DNA from: Streptomyces sp. SDr-06
GTDB lineage: Bacteria; Actinomycetota; Actinomycetes; Streptomycetales; Streptomycetaceae
Assembly (NCBI RefSeq): GCF_003324565.1
Contig: NZ_QOLA01000001.1
Span: forward strand, 310,001-374,000
Length of the DNA stretch: 64,000 nucleotides
Reading direction: 5' to 3'
The position numbers and the translations under genes are program-made. Shown here in pieces: positions 1 through 8,733 of this stretch. The notes beneath the pieces are model-generated. The model ran no database searches, was not told the origin of the DNA, and was given only the letters and a program-made list of their open reading frames with translations. Positions within the stretch are counted from its first letter, which is position 1, and each line of letters opens with the position of its first letter.

Positions 1-532
1 GTTCCCCGGTCAGCACCGCGAAGAACTCGTGGGCCTGCACGAGGGTTTCCCGCAGCTCTTCCGTGCTGGGCTCATGCCCGTTCGCGCCGTGCGCCACGCC
101 ACGTATGCGGCGGTAGCCGTCGAGGTGCTGGGGATGGTGCACCGAGAGGGCGGCCAGCTGCTCCTCCGCGGAGCCGTCCGGGAAGCCGCGCTCCTGCGCG
201 AGCCGGCCGAGCAACGCCTCGGCGTGGGCGACCGCGCGGGTGGGCGAGTCGACGAACTCCTCCTGCACGCGGGCCCATTGGACGGAGTAGCGACTGCGCT
301 CCTCGGGCGTAGGAGGCTCGACCTTCAGGTTTCCGTACCGCCGGACCCGCTCGTCCAGGTCCTTCTCGGCGGCTTTGACGTCGCCGTCGTGCTGGGCGAC
401 GGTCCGGTCGTACTCCGGCCCGAAGCGGCGGCGCAGCCCGCTGCCCCGCCGGGCGAGGACCGTTCCGAGAACCGCCGCCACGACCACGATCACCGCGACG
501 GCTATGAGGATGATGAGGACACCACTGGACAT
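1..532 (-). CDS. Membrane-anchored protein of unknown function (C-terminus outside window)
   Basis: The frame starts at an ATG at 532 and runs leftward off the window without a stop, so about 177 residues are seen. Residues 3-25 (GVLIILIAVAVIVVVAAV) form one hydrophobic membrane segment, followed by a basic stretch (RRGSGLRRRFGPEYDRTV) that should keep the rest cytoplasmic. The remainder is highly charged, Glu/Arg-rich and probably helical, with no catalytic motif I recognise. It is divergent from the chaplin gene with about 200 bases between. Proteins of this layout are common in Streptomyces, but I cannot name a function. Confidence 0.75.
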   Translation of the reverse strand, partial: MSSGVLIILIAVAVIVVVAAVLGTVLARRGSGLRRRFGPEYDRTVAQHDGDVKAAEKDLDERVRRYGNLKVEPPTPEERSRYSVQWARVQEEFVDSPTRAVAHAEALLGRLAQERGFPDGSAEEQLAALSVHHPQHLDGYRRIRGVAHGANGHEPSTEELRETLVQAHEFFAVLTGE

Positions 533-598
533 GGCCTGCCTTCCCGTCGGTGAACGGCCCGCACCACGGGCCGTCCTGATGCGAGTAGGCGCGAGAAG

Positions 599-621
599 GC
601 CGGATAAACGCGGTATCCGGC
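599..621. promoter_or_regulatory. 8-bp perfect inverted repeat between divergent genes
   Basis: GCCGGATA (599-606) and TATCCGGC (614-621) are exact complements around 7 bases. The element lies about 70 bases before the 532 start and 117 before the chaplin start, a position that suits a protein-binding dyad. A small RNA hairpin is the alternative. No regulator can be assigned. Confidence 0.4.
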
Positions 622-737
622 GAGCTCCTTTCCCCGCGGGACCGGGGCGGCGTTCACCCCATCGGGTCACGCGATTTTCCCCCGGGGCCCGGGGCGGAGA
701 GGCTGTGATGGTCATCCCTCACATACAGGAGGAAATC

Positions 738-977
738 GTGCGTATTCGCACCGCTCTCGTCGCAAGCGTCCTGGCCGCCACCGCCGTGATAGGCAGCGCC
801 GGAGCCGCTGCCGCGGACCCGGAGCCGCCGACCGGCGTGGCCAAGGACTCCCCCGGGGTCGTCTCCGGCAATGTGATCCAGATTCCTGTCGACATCCCGG
901 TCAACGTGTGCGGCGACACCATCGACATCATCGGCCTGCTCAACCCGTCCTCCAACAACACCTGCCACTCGAGCTGA
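738..977 (+). CDS. Short chaplin, secreted hydrophobic aerial-hyphae protein
   Basis: A 79-residue protein starting at GTG 738, with AGGAGG at 728-733. The first 27 residues are a Sec signal peptide ending AGAAAA-DPE. The mature part is one chaplin domain: SPGVVSGNVIQIPVDIPVNV, then CGDTIDIIGLLNPSSNNTC, with the two cysteines that form the conserved disulphide. Chaplins assemble into amyloid-like fibrils that lower surface tension so aerial hyphae can emerge. A single domain without sorting signal makes this a short chaplin (ChpD-H class). Chaplin genes are usually under developmental (BldN) control, which I cannot confirm here. Confidence 0.9.
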   Translation: MRIRTALVASVLAATAVIGSAGAAAADPEPPTGVAKDSPGVVSGNVIQIPVDIPVNVCGDTIDIIGLLNPSSNNTCHSS

Positions 978-1000
978 TCTTCGGCTCCGCCACACCCCGT

Positions 1001-1031
1001 CGCCCCGGAACCTCGGTCTGGTTCCGGGGCG
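1001..1031. terminator. Hairpin terminator between convergent chaplin and lanC-like genes
   Basis: CGCCCCGGAACC (1001-1012) pairs perfectly with GGTTCCGGGGCG (1020-1031) over a 7-base loop. It lies 24 bases after the chaplin stop and 40 bases from the end of the convergent LanC-like gene, so it can serve both strands. No U-tract, as usual in Streptomyces. Confidence 0.75.
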
Positions 1032-1070
1032 GTTGGGCGCCGTCAGCCACCCTTGAGCACCGTCGCTGAC

Positions 1071-2318
1071 CTAGCCGAGGAGCAACGCCGCCTCCCAGCC
1101 GAGGACTTCGGGCTCCATCGCGAGGCCCGCACCTCCCTCGACGTAGGTGTGGAGAGCCAACGCCGCCCCGGCCTCCCCATCCAGAAAACCCGCCCCACCT
1201 GCCGGATCATGGCTCACCAACTGGCCCGCCAGGTAGGGAAGTTGTCCGGCCATCTCCGCGTCCTCCAGGTCGTACGCCATGCGTGCGGCGATGTGCAGCA
1301 GGCCTCCGGTGCCGTGGCAGAGGCCCCTTCCCTCCAGGGCCCGGGGACCGCTCGGGCGCGCGAGTGTCGCGCGCAGTGAGCGGGCGGCCGACTCCCGCCA
1401 GCCCCGCTCGTTCAGCGCGCGTCCCGCCAGGAACAGGGCGCGTGCGACACCGGGTGGGCCGTAGCACCACGCGTCTCGCGTCGGCGGGTTCGGGGAGCGC
1501 TCGCCGCCGAGCTCGTCCTCGGCCCGCACGGCGAGCGGCCAATACGTTCCCTGGGCTCCCTCGCGCGCCTGCCGGATCAGCCACCCGGCGACCCGCCCGA
1601 TCGCCTCCTCCTGGCCCCGCACACGGACGCCCTGCTCGTGCGCGACGGCGAGGAGGGCGAGCGGGCCCGGAATGCCGTGCGCCAGGCCGAGGTTGAGGTG
1701 CCCCTTGGGGTAGTCCGGGCTCGGGCCCCGCGGTCCGGGGGCGTCCGCCGTCCACCAGCCGGGCAGGGTGCCGTGCGCGGTGACGGCCGGTTCGGCGAGG
1801 TCGACCAGGGCCTCCAGGCACTCCCGCACCGCGGGGCCGTGCGGATCGAGCGCGAGGAGCAGCCGGGCGAGGCCCGACAGTCCCGAGACCGTGTCGTACA
1901 GGTGTGACGGCGCGCCGGTGCCCGCGGCCCGTCTGGCCCGCAGGGCACGTGCCCGGAGCAGGGCGGCCCCGGCGACGCGCGGCGTGAGGGCGTCCAGGAG
2001 CGAACGGTAGGCATCGGGTCCGGTCGCGGCGTGGCGGGCGGCGAAGGCGACGGCCGCCGCCCCGCCGTACAGCCCTGAGGCCCGCAGCCCGCCGACGGGG
2101 CGGATGGCGGCGGCGAGGTGGGCGTGGGCGACCGCGCGGGCTTCGGTGTCCCCGCCGGCGGCGAGGGTGGTGAAGAGCAGGGCGATGCCCGGGTGCCCGA
2201 AGGCAAGCGAGTCGGCCCGCTCGGGGCGGAGCGCGTCCGGGGCGCGCAGCCGCGCGGCCAGGGAGTCGAGGACGTCCCTCGCCCGCTCCCTGGAGAGCGC
2301 CTCGGTCTCGGCGCTCAT
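1071..2318 (-). CDS. LanC-like lanthionine synthetase/cyclase family protein (orphan)
   Basis: A 415-residue protein with the LanC alpha/alpha toroid. The zinc ligands of the family are present: Cys285 in WCYGPPGV and Cys334-His335 in LCHGTGG, plus the AHGIPG motif near 213. LanC enzymes add Cys thiols across dehydroamino acids to make lanthionine rings. ATG 2318 is chosen because it gives the usual family length; the frame stays open upstream but loses family character. No LanB/LanM, protease or Ser/Thr/Cys-rich precursor lies nearby; the only neighbour that might fit is the divergent ABC exporter. It may act on a distant substrate or be a LanC-like protein of another role. Confidence 0.8.
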   Translation of the reverse strand: MSAETEALSRERARDVLDSLAARLRAPDALRPERADSLAFGHPGIALLFTTLAAGGDTEARAVAHAHLAAAIRPVGGLRASGLYGGAAAVAFAARHAATGPDAYRSLLDALTPRVAGAALLRARALRARRAAGTGAPSHLYDTVSGLSGLARLLLALDPHGPAVRECLEALVDLAEPAVTAHGTLPGWWTADAPGPRGPSPDYPKGHLNLGLAHGIPGPLALLAVAHEQGVRVRGQEEAIGRVAGWLIRQAREGAQGTYWPLAVRAEDELGGERSPNPPTRDAWCYGPPGVARALFLAGRALNERGWRESAARSLRATLARPSGPRALEGRGLCHGTGGLLHIAARMAYDLEDAEMAGQLPYLAGQLVSHDPAGGAGFLDGEAGAALALHTYVEGGAGLAMEPEVLGWEAALLLG

Positions 2319-2649
2319 GGGCGCGGATGCCGAGCGCCTCGAAGCCGCACCTGGCCAGGGCCTGGACGAGGCTTCATCCGGCCTACGCCGACCGGTTCCT
2401 CCGGGAGGACCACGCGCTCCACGGTACGCGCTTGTGCACACAAACACCCTTGGTCTCAGACCAGTTGCTGATTGACGCGCTGTCCGCCGGTCACCATCCG
2501 GGCCGGGTCCGGGCGCCGGTGCGGTCAGCTCATCGAGCACGCGACCTGCCCTGCGCACGGCCCGGGACGGCCGGTCGCCTTCGGAGCCCTCGGCACCGAC
2601 GGCGCGCGGACGGTCGTCGCCCGCTCGGCGGTCCTGTTCCGGTGAATCA
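2319..2649. other. Intergenic region upstream of the lanC-like gene, with a 35-codon overlapping ORF
   Basis: On the minus strand a GTG at 2422 opens a 35-codon frame whose TGA (2317-2315) overlaps the LanC-like ATG as ATGA, the layout used for translational coupling. The peptide is Pro/Arg-rich with no Cys, Ser or Thr, so it cannot be a lanthipeptide core. A -10-like TACCGT (2426-2421, minus strand) overlaps its GTG, so the frame may be chance. The dyad TTGTG-TG-CACAA lies just upstream (minus strand). Nothing else is seen. Confidence 0.3.
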
Positions 2650-2680
2650 TTGACCTCAAGTCCGGTCGAGGTCGTACGTT
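2650..2680 (+). promoter_or_regulatory. MerR-type promoter with 19-bp spacer, probably leaderless
   Basis: The -35 box TTGACC (2650-2655) and -10 box TACGTT (2675-2680) are 19 bases apart, the over-long spacing used by promoters that MerR-family activators untwist. The spacer holds an imperfect dyad, ACCTCAAG/GTCGAGGT (2653-2672), resembling the CCTCAAG sites of actinobacterial MerR/SoxR regulators. The -10 box ends 6 bases before ATG 2687, so the transcript should begin at or next to the start codon. The MerR gene that would act here is not adjacent. Confidence 0.6.
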
Positions 2681-2686
2681 CCTCGC

Positions 2687-4570
2687 ATGAGTATGGAAGC
2701 CACCGCGTGGACGCAGCTCCACAACGTCATGACCGCCCAGCAGGAACGACGCCCCTTCAACCGGGCCACACTGCGCCGGATCGGCGCGTTCGCCCGTCCG
2801 CACCGGCGCCGCATCGCCCTCTTCCTGGTCCTGAGCGTCGCCACGGCGCTGCTCGCGGTGGCCACGCCGCTCCTGGCCGGGCGGGTCGTGGACGCGATCG
2901 TCGGCGGCAAGCAGGGCGGAACCGTGACGCGGCTCGCCCTGCTCATCGCCGCGATCGCCCTCGCCGAGGCGGCGCTCGGCATCGTGAGCCGGTGGCTGTC
3001 CTCGACGCTGGGCGAGGGGCTGATCCTCGACCTGCGGACCGCCGTCTTCGACCACGTCCAGCGGATGCCGGTCGCGTTCTTCACACGGACCCGCACGGGC
3101 GCGCTCGTGAGCCGTCTCAACAACGACGTCATCGGTGCCCAGCGCGCCTTCAGCAACACGCTGTCCGGTGTGGTCAGCAATCTGGTCACCCTGCTGCTCA
3201 CCCTCGCCGTGATGCTGAGCATCTCCTGGCAGATCACGCTGCTCGCGCTCGTCCTGCTGCCGGTGTTCGTGCTGCCCGCGCGCCGCATGGGCACCAGAAT
3301 GGCGCGGCTCCAGCGGGAGGCCGCCGAGCACAACGCCGCGATGGGCACCCGGATGACGGAGCGGTTCTCGGCGCCCGGCGCGACCCTGATCAAGCTGTTC
3401 GGGCGGCCCGCCGACGAGTCGGCCGAGTTCGCCGCGCGGGCGGGCCGGGTGCGCGACATCGGCGTCCGTACGGCGATGGCGCAGTCCGCGTTCATCACCG
3501 CCCTCACCCTCGTATCGGCCCTCGCCCTCGCCCTCGTGTACGGGCTCGGCGGCTACTTCGCGCTGCACGGCACCCTCGAAGCGGGCGCGGTCGTCTCGCT
3601 GGCGCTGCTCCTGACCAGGCTGTACGCGCCGCTCACCGCGCTGGCCGGGGCGCGGGTGGAGGTCATGAGCGCGCTGGTCAGCTTCGAGCGGGTCTTCGAG
3701 GTGCTCGACCTCAAGCCCCTCATCGCGGAGAAGCCCGGGGCGCGCGCGGTCCCCGCGGGTCCGGTGTCCGTGGAGTTCCACGACGTGCGCTTCGGCTACC
3801 CGTCCGCCGACAAGGTCTCGCTCGCCTCGCTCGAAGAGGTCTCCAGCCTGGACACCCGGGGCGGCACCGAGGTGCTGCACGGGGTGTCGTTCCGGGCCGA
3901 GCCGGGACAGATGGTGGCGCTGGTCGGCTCGTCGGGCGCGGGCAAGTCGACGGTCGCCCAGCTGCTGCCGCGGCTGTACGACGCCGACGCGGGCACGGTG
4001 CGCCTCGGCGGCATCGACGTACGGGACCTGACCGCCGACTCGATCCGGGACACGATCGGCATGGTCACCCAGGACGGGCACCTCTTCCACGAGTCGGTCC
4101 GCGCCAATCTGCTGCTGGCCCGGCCGGACGCCGACGAGGAGCAGCTGTGGGAGGCGCTGCGCCGGGCCCGACTCGACGGTCTGGTCGCCTCCCTGCCCGA
4201 CGGTCTCGACACCGTGGTCGGTGAACGCGGCTACCGGCTGTCCGGAGGCGAGCGCCAGCGGCTGACCATCGCCCGCCTGCTGCTGGCCCGCCAGCGCGTC
4301 GTCATCCTCGACGAGGCCACCGCCCACCTCGACAACACGTCCGAGGCCGCGGTCCAGGAGGCCCTCGGCGAGGCGCTGGAGGGACGCACCGCGGTGGTGA
4401 TCGCCCACCGGCTCTCCACGGTGCGCTCCGCCGATCTGATCCTGGTCGTGGAGGACGGCCGCATCGTGGAACGCGGCACGCACGACGAGCTGCTCCAACT
4501 CGGCGGCCGCTACGAGGAGTTGTACCGCACCCAGTTCGAGCGCCCCGGCGGCGCGCCCGCCCTCGGCTGA
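2687..4570 (+). CDS. ABC half-transporter (type I exporter), permease-ATPase fusion
   Basis: A 627-residue export half-transporter that should work as a homodimer or with a partner. The N-terminal membrane domain (about 43-320) has six segments. The ATPase domain has Walker A GSSGAGKST near 414-422, the LSGGE signature near 525, Walker B/D-loop ILDEATAHLD and the H-loop histidine in IAHRLS. Substrate cannot be told; the family exports lipids, peptides or drugs. ATG 2687 fits a leaderless start directly downstream of the 19-bp-spacer promoter; ATG 2693 is an alternative. Its MerR-type promoter hints at induction by a small molecule or oxidant. It is divergent from the LanC-like gene. Confidence 0.9.
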   Translation: MSMEATAWTQLHNVMTAQQERRPFNRATLRRIGAFARPHRRRIALFLVLSVATALLAVATPLLAGRVVDAIVGGKQGGTVTRLALLIAAIALAEAALGIVSRWLSSTLGEGLILDLRTAVFDHVQRMPVAFFTRTRTGALVSRLNNDVIGAQRAFSNTLSGVVSNLVTLLLTLAVMLSISWQITLLALVLLPVFVLPARRMGTRMARLQREAAEHNAAMGTRMTERFSAPGATLIKLFGRPADESAEFAARAGRVRDIGVRTAMAQSAFITALTLVSALALALVYGLGGYFALHGTLEAGAVVSLALLLTRLYAPLTALAGARVEVMSALVSFERVFEVLDLKPLIAEKPGARAVPAGPVSVEFHDVRFGYPSADKVSLASLEEVSSLDTRGGTEVLHGVSFRAEPGQMVALVGSSGAGKSTVAQLLPRLYDADAGTVRLGGIDVRDLTADSIRDTIGMVTQDGHLFHESVRANLLLARPDADEEQLWEALRRARLDGLVASLPDGLDTVVGERGYRLSGGERQRLTIARLLLARQRVVILDEATAHLDNTSEAAVQEALGEALEGRTAVVIAHRLSTVRSADLILVVEDGRIVERGTHDELLQLGGRYEELYRTQFERPGGAPALG

Positions 4571-4640
4571 CCGCGCGAGCGGACCGGGGGTGGTCGGGCT
4601 CGGCGCGTGGCGCCCGGACCGGTCGGGCTTGTCGGCCGGT

Positions 4641-5246
4641 TCAGGTGGGCGGCCCAAGGAGCCGGTCGACATCGGTGACGGCGCCCAGCGCACCGCGCAG
4701 GGCGCCCACAGCCATGGCGTGCAGCTCGGCCCGGGAGAACGTCTCGTTGGTCAGCCAGTCCAGGCACAGCGCGCGGACGAAGACCAGCCAGGCGGTGAGC
4801 GCGGCCGAGACCGTGTCCCGGGTCCGGCCCTCCAGACCGGTCGCGTCGAGTACGCGCCGGCTCAGCTCGGCCAGCTCGTCGTCGATGATGGCCTGGATCA
4901 CCGGGTCCCCAGCGAGGACCCGGTTGGCGGCCAGCACGGTGTGCCGGTTCGCGGCGAAGTAGTCGAAGTGGACATCGAGCCCGGCGGACAGCTGGTCGCG
5001 CAGGGACAGCGCCGGGTCGATCGGCGAGCCGTCCAGGAGCCGGTCGGAGGCCCGCTGATAGATGGCGGCGAACAGCGCGCCCTTGTTGGGGAAGTAGCGG
5101 TACAGCAACGCCCTGGAGACACCGGCCTGTTCGGCGACGTCCTCCATGAGCACATCGTCGTAGGGCTTCGCCGCGAAGAGGCGGGCTCCGGTGTCGACCA
5201 GCTCCCTGCGGCGCTCATCGGGGCTCAGCCTGCGGCGCACGGTCAC
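4641..5246 (-). CDS. TetR-family transcriptional repressor
   Basis: A 201-residue regulator from GTG 5246. The N-terminal helix-turn-helix is clear (VLMEDVAEQAGVSRALLYRY, then FPNKGALFAAIY), followed by a helical ligand/dimer domain (about 65-195). It is divergent from the DUF4345 gene, and the 90-base gap carries GTGTCTAC/GTAGACAC half-sites, so self-regulation plus control of that gene is the simplest reading. Ligand unknown. Confidence 0.9.
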   Translation of the reverse strand: MTVRRRLSPDERRRELVDTGARLFAAKPYDDVLMEDVAEQAGVSRALLYRYFPNKGALFAAIYQRASDRLLDGSPIDPALSLRDQLSAGLDVHFDYFAANRHTVLAANRVLAGDPVIQAIIDDELAELSRRVLDATGLEGRTRDTVSAALTAWLVFVRALCLDWLTNETFSRAELHAMAVGALRGALGAVTDVDRLLGPPT

Positions 5247-5260
5247 GGAGCCCAGGTTAC

Positions 5261-5320
5261 TTGACGCGTGTCTACCAACGAACCTATGGTCGCCTTAGTA
5301 GACACTCGCCTAGTAAGGCG
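5261..5320. promoter_or_regulatory. Promoter and operator dyads between tetR and DUF4345 gene
   Basis: On the plus strand TTGACG (5261-5266) and TATGGT (5285-5290) are 18 bases apart. GTGTCTAC (5268-5275) and its exact complement GTAGACAC (5298-5305) flank the -10 region, and a second pair CGCCTTA/TAAGGCG (5291-5297, 5314-5320) lies just downstream. A repressor bound here would block the DUF4345 promoter, and the adjacent TetR is the obvious candidate. Confidence 0.55.
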
Positions 5321-5335
5321 GAGGGGGACCCTACC

Positions 5336-5773
5336 GTGGCCAGGCTCCTGAAGTGGCTTTCCTGGACGATGGGCATCGCCGATGTGCTGATCGGCGCCGT
5401 CCACCTCGTCATCGGCATGGATTCCGTGTCCGGCGCGGGCTCGCCCGGCCCGACCGTGGACAGCCTCATGCGCTTCTTCGCCGCGATCTTCCTCGGATAC
5501 GGACTGGCCTGGATCTGGGTGGCACGGCAGTCGCCGATCCCGGCGCGGGCGGTGCGTCTGCTCGCGGGGGTCTTCTTCCTCGGCGGCGCCTCCCGGCTCG
5601 TGTCCTGGGCCGCCCTCGGCCGCCCGGACTGGTTCCAGCTGGTCCTGATGGGCATCGAACTCGCCCTGCCCCCGCTCTATTTCTGGCTCGCGCCCGCCGA
5701 CGAACGCGCGGCCGCTGCCCGCGTCCGGAAGGCCGGGGAGCCGGTCGGCGCCGCGGCCCGCCCAGCCCCGTAG
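5336..5773 (+). CDS. DUF4345-type four-helix membrane protein
   Basis: A 145-residue membrane protein with four predicted hydrophobic segments (about 5-28, 42-64, 74-95, 101-121) and a charged C-terminal tail. GTG 5336 is chosen because GGAGGGGG lies 8-16 bases upstream; the frame opens earlier but lacks a site. Length and pattern fit the DUF4345 family, common in actinobacteria and often paired with TetR genes. Function unknown. Confidence 0.7.
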   Translation: MARLLKWLSWTMGIADVLIGAVHLVIGMDSVSGAGSPGPTVDSLMRFFAAIFLGYGLAWIWVARQSPIPARAVRLLAGVFFLGGASRLVSWAALGRPDWFQLVLMGIELALPPLYFWLAPADERAAAARVRKAGEPVGAAARPAP

Positions 5774-5999
5774 CGAACGACGCGCACCGGCGCGCCAGAC
5801 CGGACCAGAGCACGTCCGGGCCCACGACCGGGGGCCGATTACGCCACATTCCGTACGCGGACGAAAGCTTGACGATCACGAGGCAACGGATCGCGCCGGA
5901 TCCCTGTCTAGTTCGGTGCGCACCCCTGAGTCGGTGCGGCTGGGCGCGTCCGCCGGGGCGGCGTCCGGAACGACCAATTGCAGAGAGTGTTCTTGATCC

Positions 6000-7112
6000 A
6001 TGGGGCTGACAAGTACCACCGTTCTGGCCTTGGCCGTGCTCTGCACGGTGCTGCTGTCCCTCGTCGTCGTGTGGCAGTGGCCGCGGTTGGCGAAGCAGGG
6101 GTGGCGGCAGGTTGTCGGGCGGGTGGGCCTGATGTGCGCGGTTCAGCTGCTGCTTTTCTCCGCCGTGGGCCTCGCGGCCAACAAGACGTTCCTCTTCTAC
6201 GGCTCGTGGGCCGATCTGCTGGGCCAGCAGGACGGCGTGGGCGTCCTCGACGCGAAGGCGGTGGCCAGCCCGGGCGTGAAGGTGGTCGGCAAGCAGAAGG
6301 TCGACGTCCCCGGCGCCGGGAAGCCGAGCATCGGCGGCGAGGTGCAGAGCGTCTCGATCCAGGGCGCGCGGTCCCGGATAGCCACCCCGGCGTACGTCTA
6401 TCTGCCGCCGGAGTACTTCCAGAAGGGGTTCGAGAAGAAGTCCTTCCCGGTCACCGTGGTGCTGACCGGCTTCCCCGGCACGGCCGAGAACCTCATCAAG
6501 GGGCTGCACTACCCGAAGACGGCGTGGACGCTGTCCAAGGAGAAGAAGACCCAGCCGATGATCCTGTTGATGATGCGGCCCACCGTGGCACCGCCGCGCA
6601 ACACCCAGTGCATCGACATCCCCGGCGGCCCCCAGACGGAGACGTTCTTCGCCGACGACGTGCGCCAGGCCATCTCGGGCACGTACCGCGTCGGCACGAA
6701 GGCACGGAACTGGGGCTTCATCGGCGACTCGACGGGCGGCTACTGCGCGTTGAAGATCGCCCTGGAGCACCCGGAGGCGTACGCGGCGGGCATCGGTCTC
6801 TCCGCCGACTACAAGCCGGACGTGGACATGGACTCGGGTGACCTCTTCCACGGCAACAAGCACCAGGAGAAGCGCGCCGATCTCCTGTGGGCCCTCGACC
6901 ACCTGCCCCAGGGCAACTCCTCCTTCCTGGTCACCACGTCGAAGCAGGGCGAGAGCAACCTGGAGGAGACCAAGAAGTTCATCGCCAAGGTCAAGAAGCC
7001 CGCGCGGGTCTCCTCGATCACGCTCGACTCCGGCGGCCACAACTTCAACACGTGGCTCCGGGAGATTCCGCCGTCCCTGGAGTGGCTGAGCGCCCGCCTC
7101 AACGCGAACTGA
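6000..7112 (+). CDS. Membrane-anchored esterase of the antigen 85/esterase D superfamily
   Basis: A 370-residue protein. Two N-terminal hydrophobic segments (about 6-25 and 42-62) anchor an external alpha/beta-hydrolase domain from about residue 130. The nucleophile elbow is GDSTGG in [16 protein letters not shown], and the catalytic histidine is probably in SGGHNFNTW near the end. This matches actinobacterial enzymes related to mycolyltransferases; streptomycetes lack mycolic acids, so here it is more likely a general exported esterase. No clear ribosome binding site precedes ATG 6000. Confidence 0.75.
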   Translation: MGLTSTTVLALAVLCTVLLSLVVVWQWPRLAKQGWRQVVGRVGLMCAVQLLLFSAVGLAANKTFLFYGSWADLLGQQDGVGVLDAKAVASPGVKVVGKQKVDVPGAGKPSIGGEVQSVSIQGARSRIATPAYVYLPPEYFQKGFEKKSFPVTVVLTGFPGTAENLIKGLHYPKTAWTLSKEKKTQPMILLMMRPTVAPPRNTQCIDIPGGPQTETFFADDVRQAISGTYRVGTKARNWGFIGDSTGGYCALKIALEHPEAYAAGIGLSADYKPDVDMDSGDLFHGNKHQEKRADLLWALDHLPQGNSSFLVTTSKQGESNLEETKKFIAKVKKPARVSSITLDSGGHNFNTWLREIPPSLEWLSARLNAN

Positions 7113-7234
7113 CCGGGCGGGCCCGCCCGCCGGAGAGAAACTCGCCTGCTCCGCGCAGCCAAGTCGCCTATCGTCAACGTGATTTCCGGCCGCCGCCCTG
7201 TGCGGCCGGAACGACGACGACGTGGAGGACGATT

Positions 7235-8209
7235 GTGCGCTACCGCGAGCTGGGACGCAGCGGGCTGTCCGTGTCAGAGATCGGTTACGGCGCGTGGGGC
7301 ATCGGGGCGTCCAGCTGGGTGGGTGCCACCGAGGACGATTCCGTACGCGCCCTGCACCGGGCCATCGACCTGGGTGTGAACTTCATCGACACCGCCCGCG
7401 GCTACGGCGAGAGCGAGCGGATCGTCGGCCGGGTGGTGCGCGAGCGCTCCGGCGGCTCGGGCGAGGAGGTGCTCGTCGCCACCAAGGTGCCGCCGGCGAA
7501 CGGCATATGGCCGCCGCGCGACGGCACCCACGTGGCGCAGGTGTTCTCCGGCGACCATGTCCGCGCCAGTCTGGAGACCAGTCTGCGCGCGAGCGGCCTC
7601 GACCACTTTGACGTCCTGCAGTTCCACGTCTGGAACGACGAGTGGGTGGGCCAGGGCGACTGGCTGGAGACCATCGCCGAGCTGAAGCGAGAGGGCACGA
7701 TCCGCCTGTTCGGCGTGTCCGTCAACGACCACCGGCCCGACAGCGCTCTGGCTCTGGTCCGCAGCGGCGTCGTGGACAGCGTGCAGGTCATCTACAACAT
7801 CTTCGACCAGTCCCCCGACGACGCGCTGTTCCCGGCCTGCCAGGAGCACGGGGTGGGCGTCATCGTGCGGGTGGCGCTCGACGAGGGCGGCCTCACCGGC
7901 CGGATCACCGCCGACACGACGTTCCCCGAGGGCGACTGGCGCAACCGCTACTTCAGGGGCGACCGCCCGGCCCAGGTCGAACGGCGGGTCGCCGCACTCG
8001 TCGAGGACCTCGGCATCGCCCAGGACGAGATCGCCGAGACCGCGCTGCGCTTCGTCCTGAGCTCCCCGGCGGTGTCCACCGTCATCCCCGGCATGCGCAG
8101 CCTGCGCAACGTGGAACGCAACACGGCCCTCAGCGACGGCCGCGCGCTGACCGCCGACCAGCTGGCCGTGCTGGCCAAGCACCGGTGGCAGCGCAACTTC
8201 TACTCCTGA
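7235..8209 (+). CDS. Aldo/keto reductase
   Basis: A 324-residue NADPH-dependent oxidoreductase with the (beta/alpha)8 barrel of the AKR superfamily. The catalytic set is visible: Asp and Tyr in [13 protein letters not shown], Lys in VATKVP, and His in [10 protein letters not shown]. The C-terminal [16 protein letters not shown] is the usual cofactor-binding end. GTG 7235 is chosen because GGAGG lies at 7224-7228; the longer open frame upstream overlaps the esterase gene. Substrate unknown. Confidence 0.9.
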   Translation: MRYRELGRSGLSVSEIGYGAWGIGASSWVGATEDDSVRALHRAIDLGVNFIDTARGYGESERIVGRVVRERSGGSGEEVLVATKVPPANGIWPPRDGTHVAQVFSGDHVRASLETSLRASGLDHFDVLQFHVWNDEWVGQGDWLETIAELKREGTIRLFGVSVNDHRPDSALALVRSGVVDSVQVIYNIFDQSPDDALFPACQEHGVGVIVRVALDEGGLTGRITADTTFPEGDWRNRYFRGDRPAQVERRVAALVEDLGIAQDEIAETALRFVLSSPAVSTVIPGMRSLRNVERNTALSDGRALTADQLAVLAKHRWQRNFYS

Positions 8210-8233
8210 GCCCCGATCCTGCGGCTCCCGGCC

Positions 8234-8273
8234 CCCGGGCGGGACGCGGTACGGATACCGCGTCCCGCCCGGG
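8234..8273. terminator. Bidirectional terminator, 18-bp perfect stem
   Basis: CCCGGGCGGGACGCGGTA (8234-8251) and its exact complement (8256-8273) enclose a CGGA tetraloop. It sits between the convergent aldo/keto reductase and DUF6225-like genes, 24 and 36 bases from their stops. Confidence 0.85.
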
Positions 8274-8309
8274 TCGTACGGAGCGGACGGCGCCCGGGGT
8301 GCGCCCGGG

Positions 8310-8573
8310 TCAGACCAGGTCTACGTGGTACTGACCCGCCTTGTAGTCGGCGAACAGCGTGTACTCGACCTCGGTGCTGGCCGCCGTGTCCTCGCCGAGG
8401 TCCTTCTCGACGGGCTCCAGGTCGACCAGGGCGTACTCGCTGTAGCCCTCGAAGTCTCCGGGGCCGTCCGCGACGGCGATGTGGATGGGGGTGTCGTCGG
8501 GCAGGCCGGCGAGGGCTTCTCGCAAGCGGCCCGCGGTCCATACCTGCGGGGCGTGGTGGAAGGTGTCCGTCAT
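8310..8573 (-). CDS. Small DUF6225-like protein
   Basis: An 87-residue acidic protein. The start of the pattern, QVWTAGRLREALAGLPDDTPIHIAV, is typical of the Streptomyces DUF6225 family; the rest is acidic and ends YHVDLV. ATG 8573 is preferred, since the longer frame upstream is arginine-rich with no family character. No function is known and no catalytic motif is visible. It converges with the aldo/keto reductase gene. Confidence 0.7.
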   Translation of the reverse strand: MTDTFHHAPQVWTAGRLREALAGLPDDTPIHIAVADGPGDFEGYSEYALVDLEPVEKDLGEDTAASTEVEYTLFADYKAGQYHVDLV

Positions 8574-8733
8574 GGGCGGAGAGTAGCCGCGCTTCCGGCC
8601 CACCCGACGCTCCCCCGCCAACGGAACCGCAACAGCAGTCGCTTGGCCTACGCCGCCGGACGGAGCCGCCCTGCGCGGGCAGTCACCGCGGACCTCGCAC
8701 ACCGCCTTGACCACGCCCTTTCACCCTCCGTGA

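Noticed and set aside
2525-4693. A 722-codon minus-strand frame opposite the ABC exporter
   Set aside because: Antisense shadow of a clear ABC transporter; composition is biased and no motif is present.
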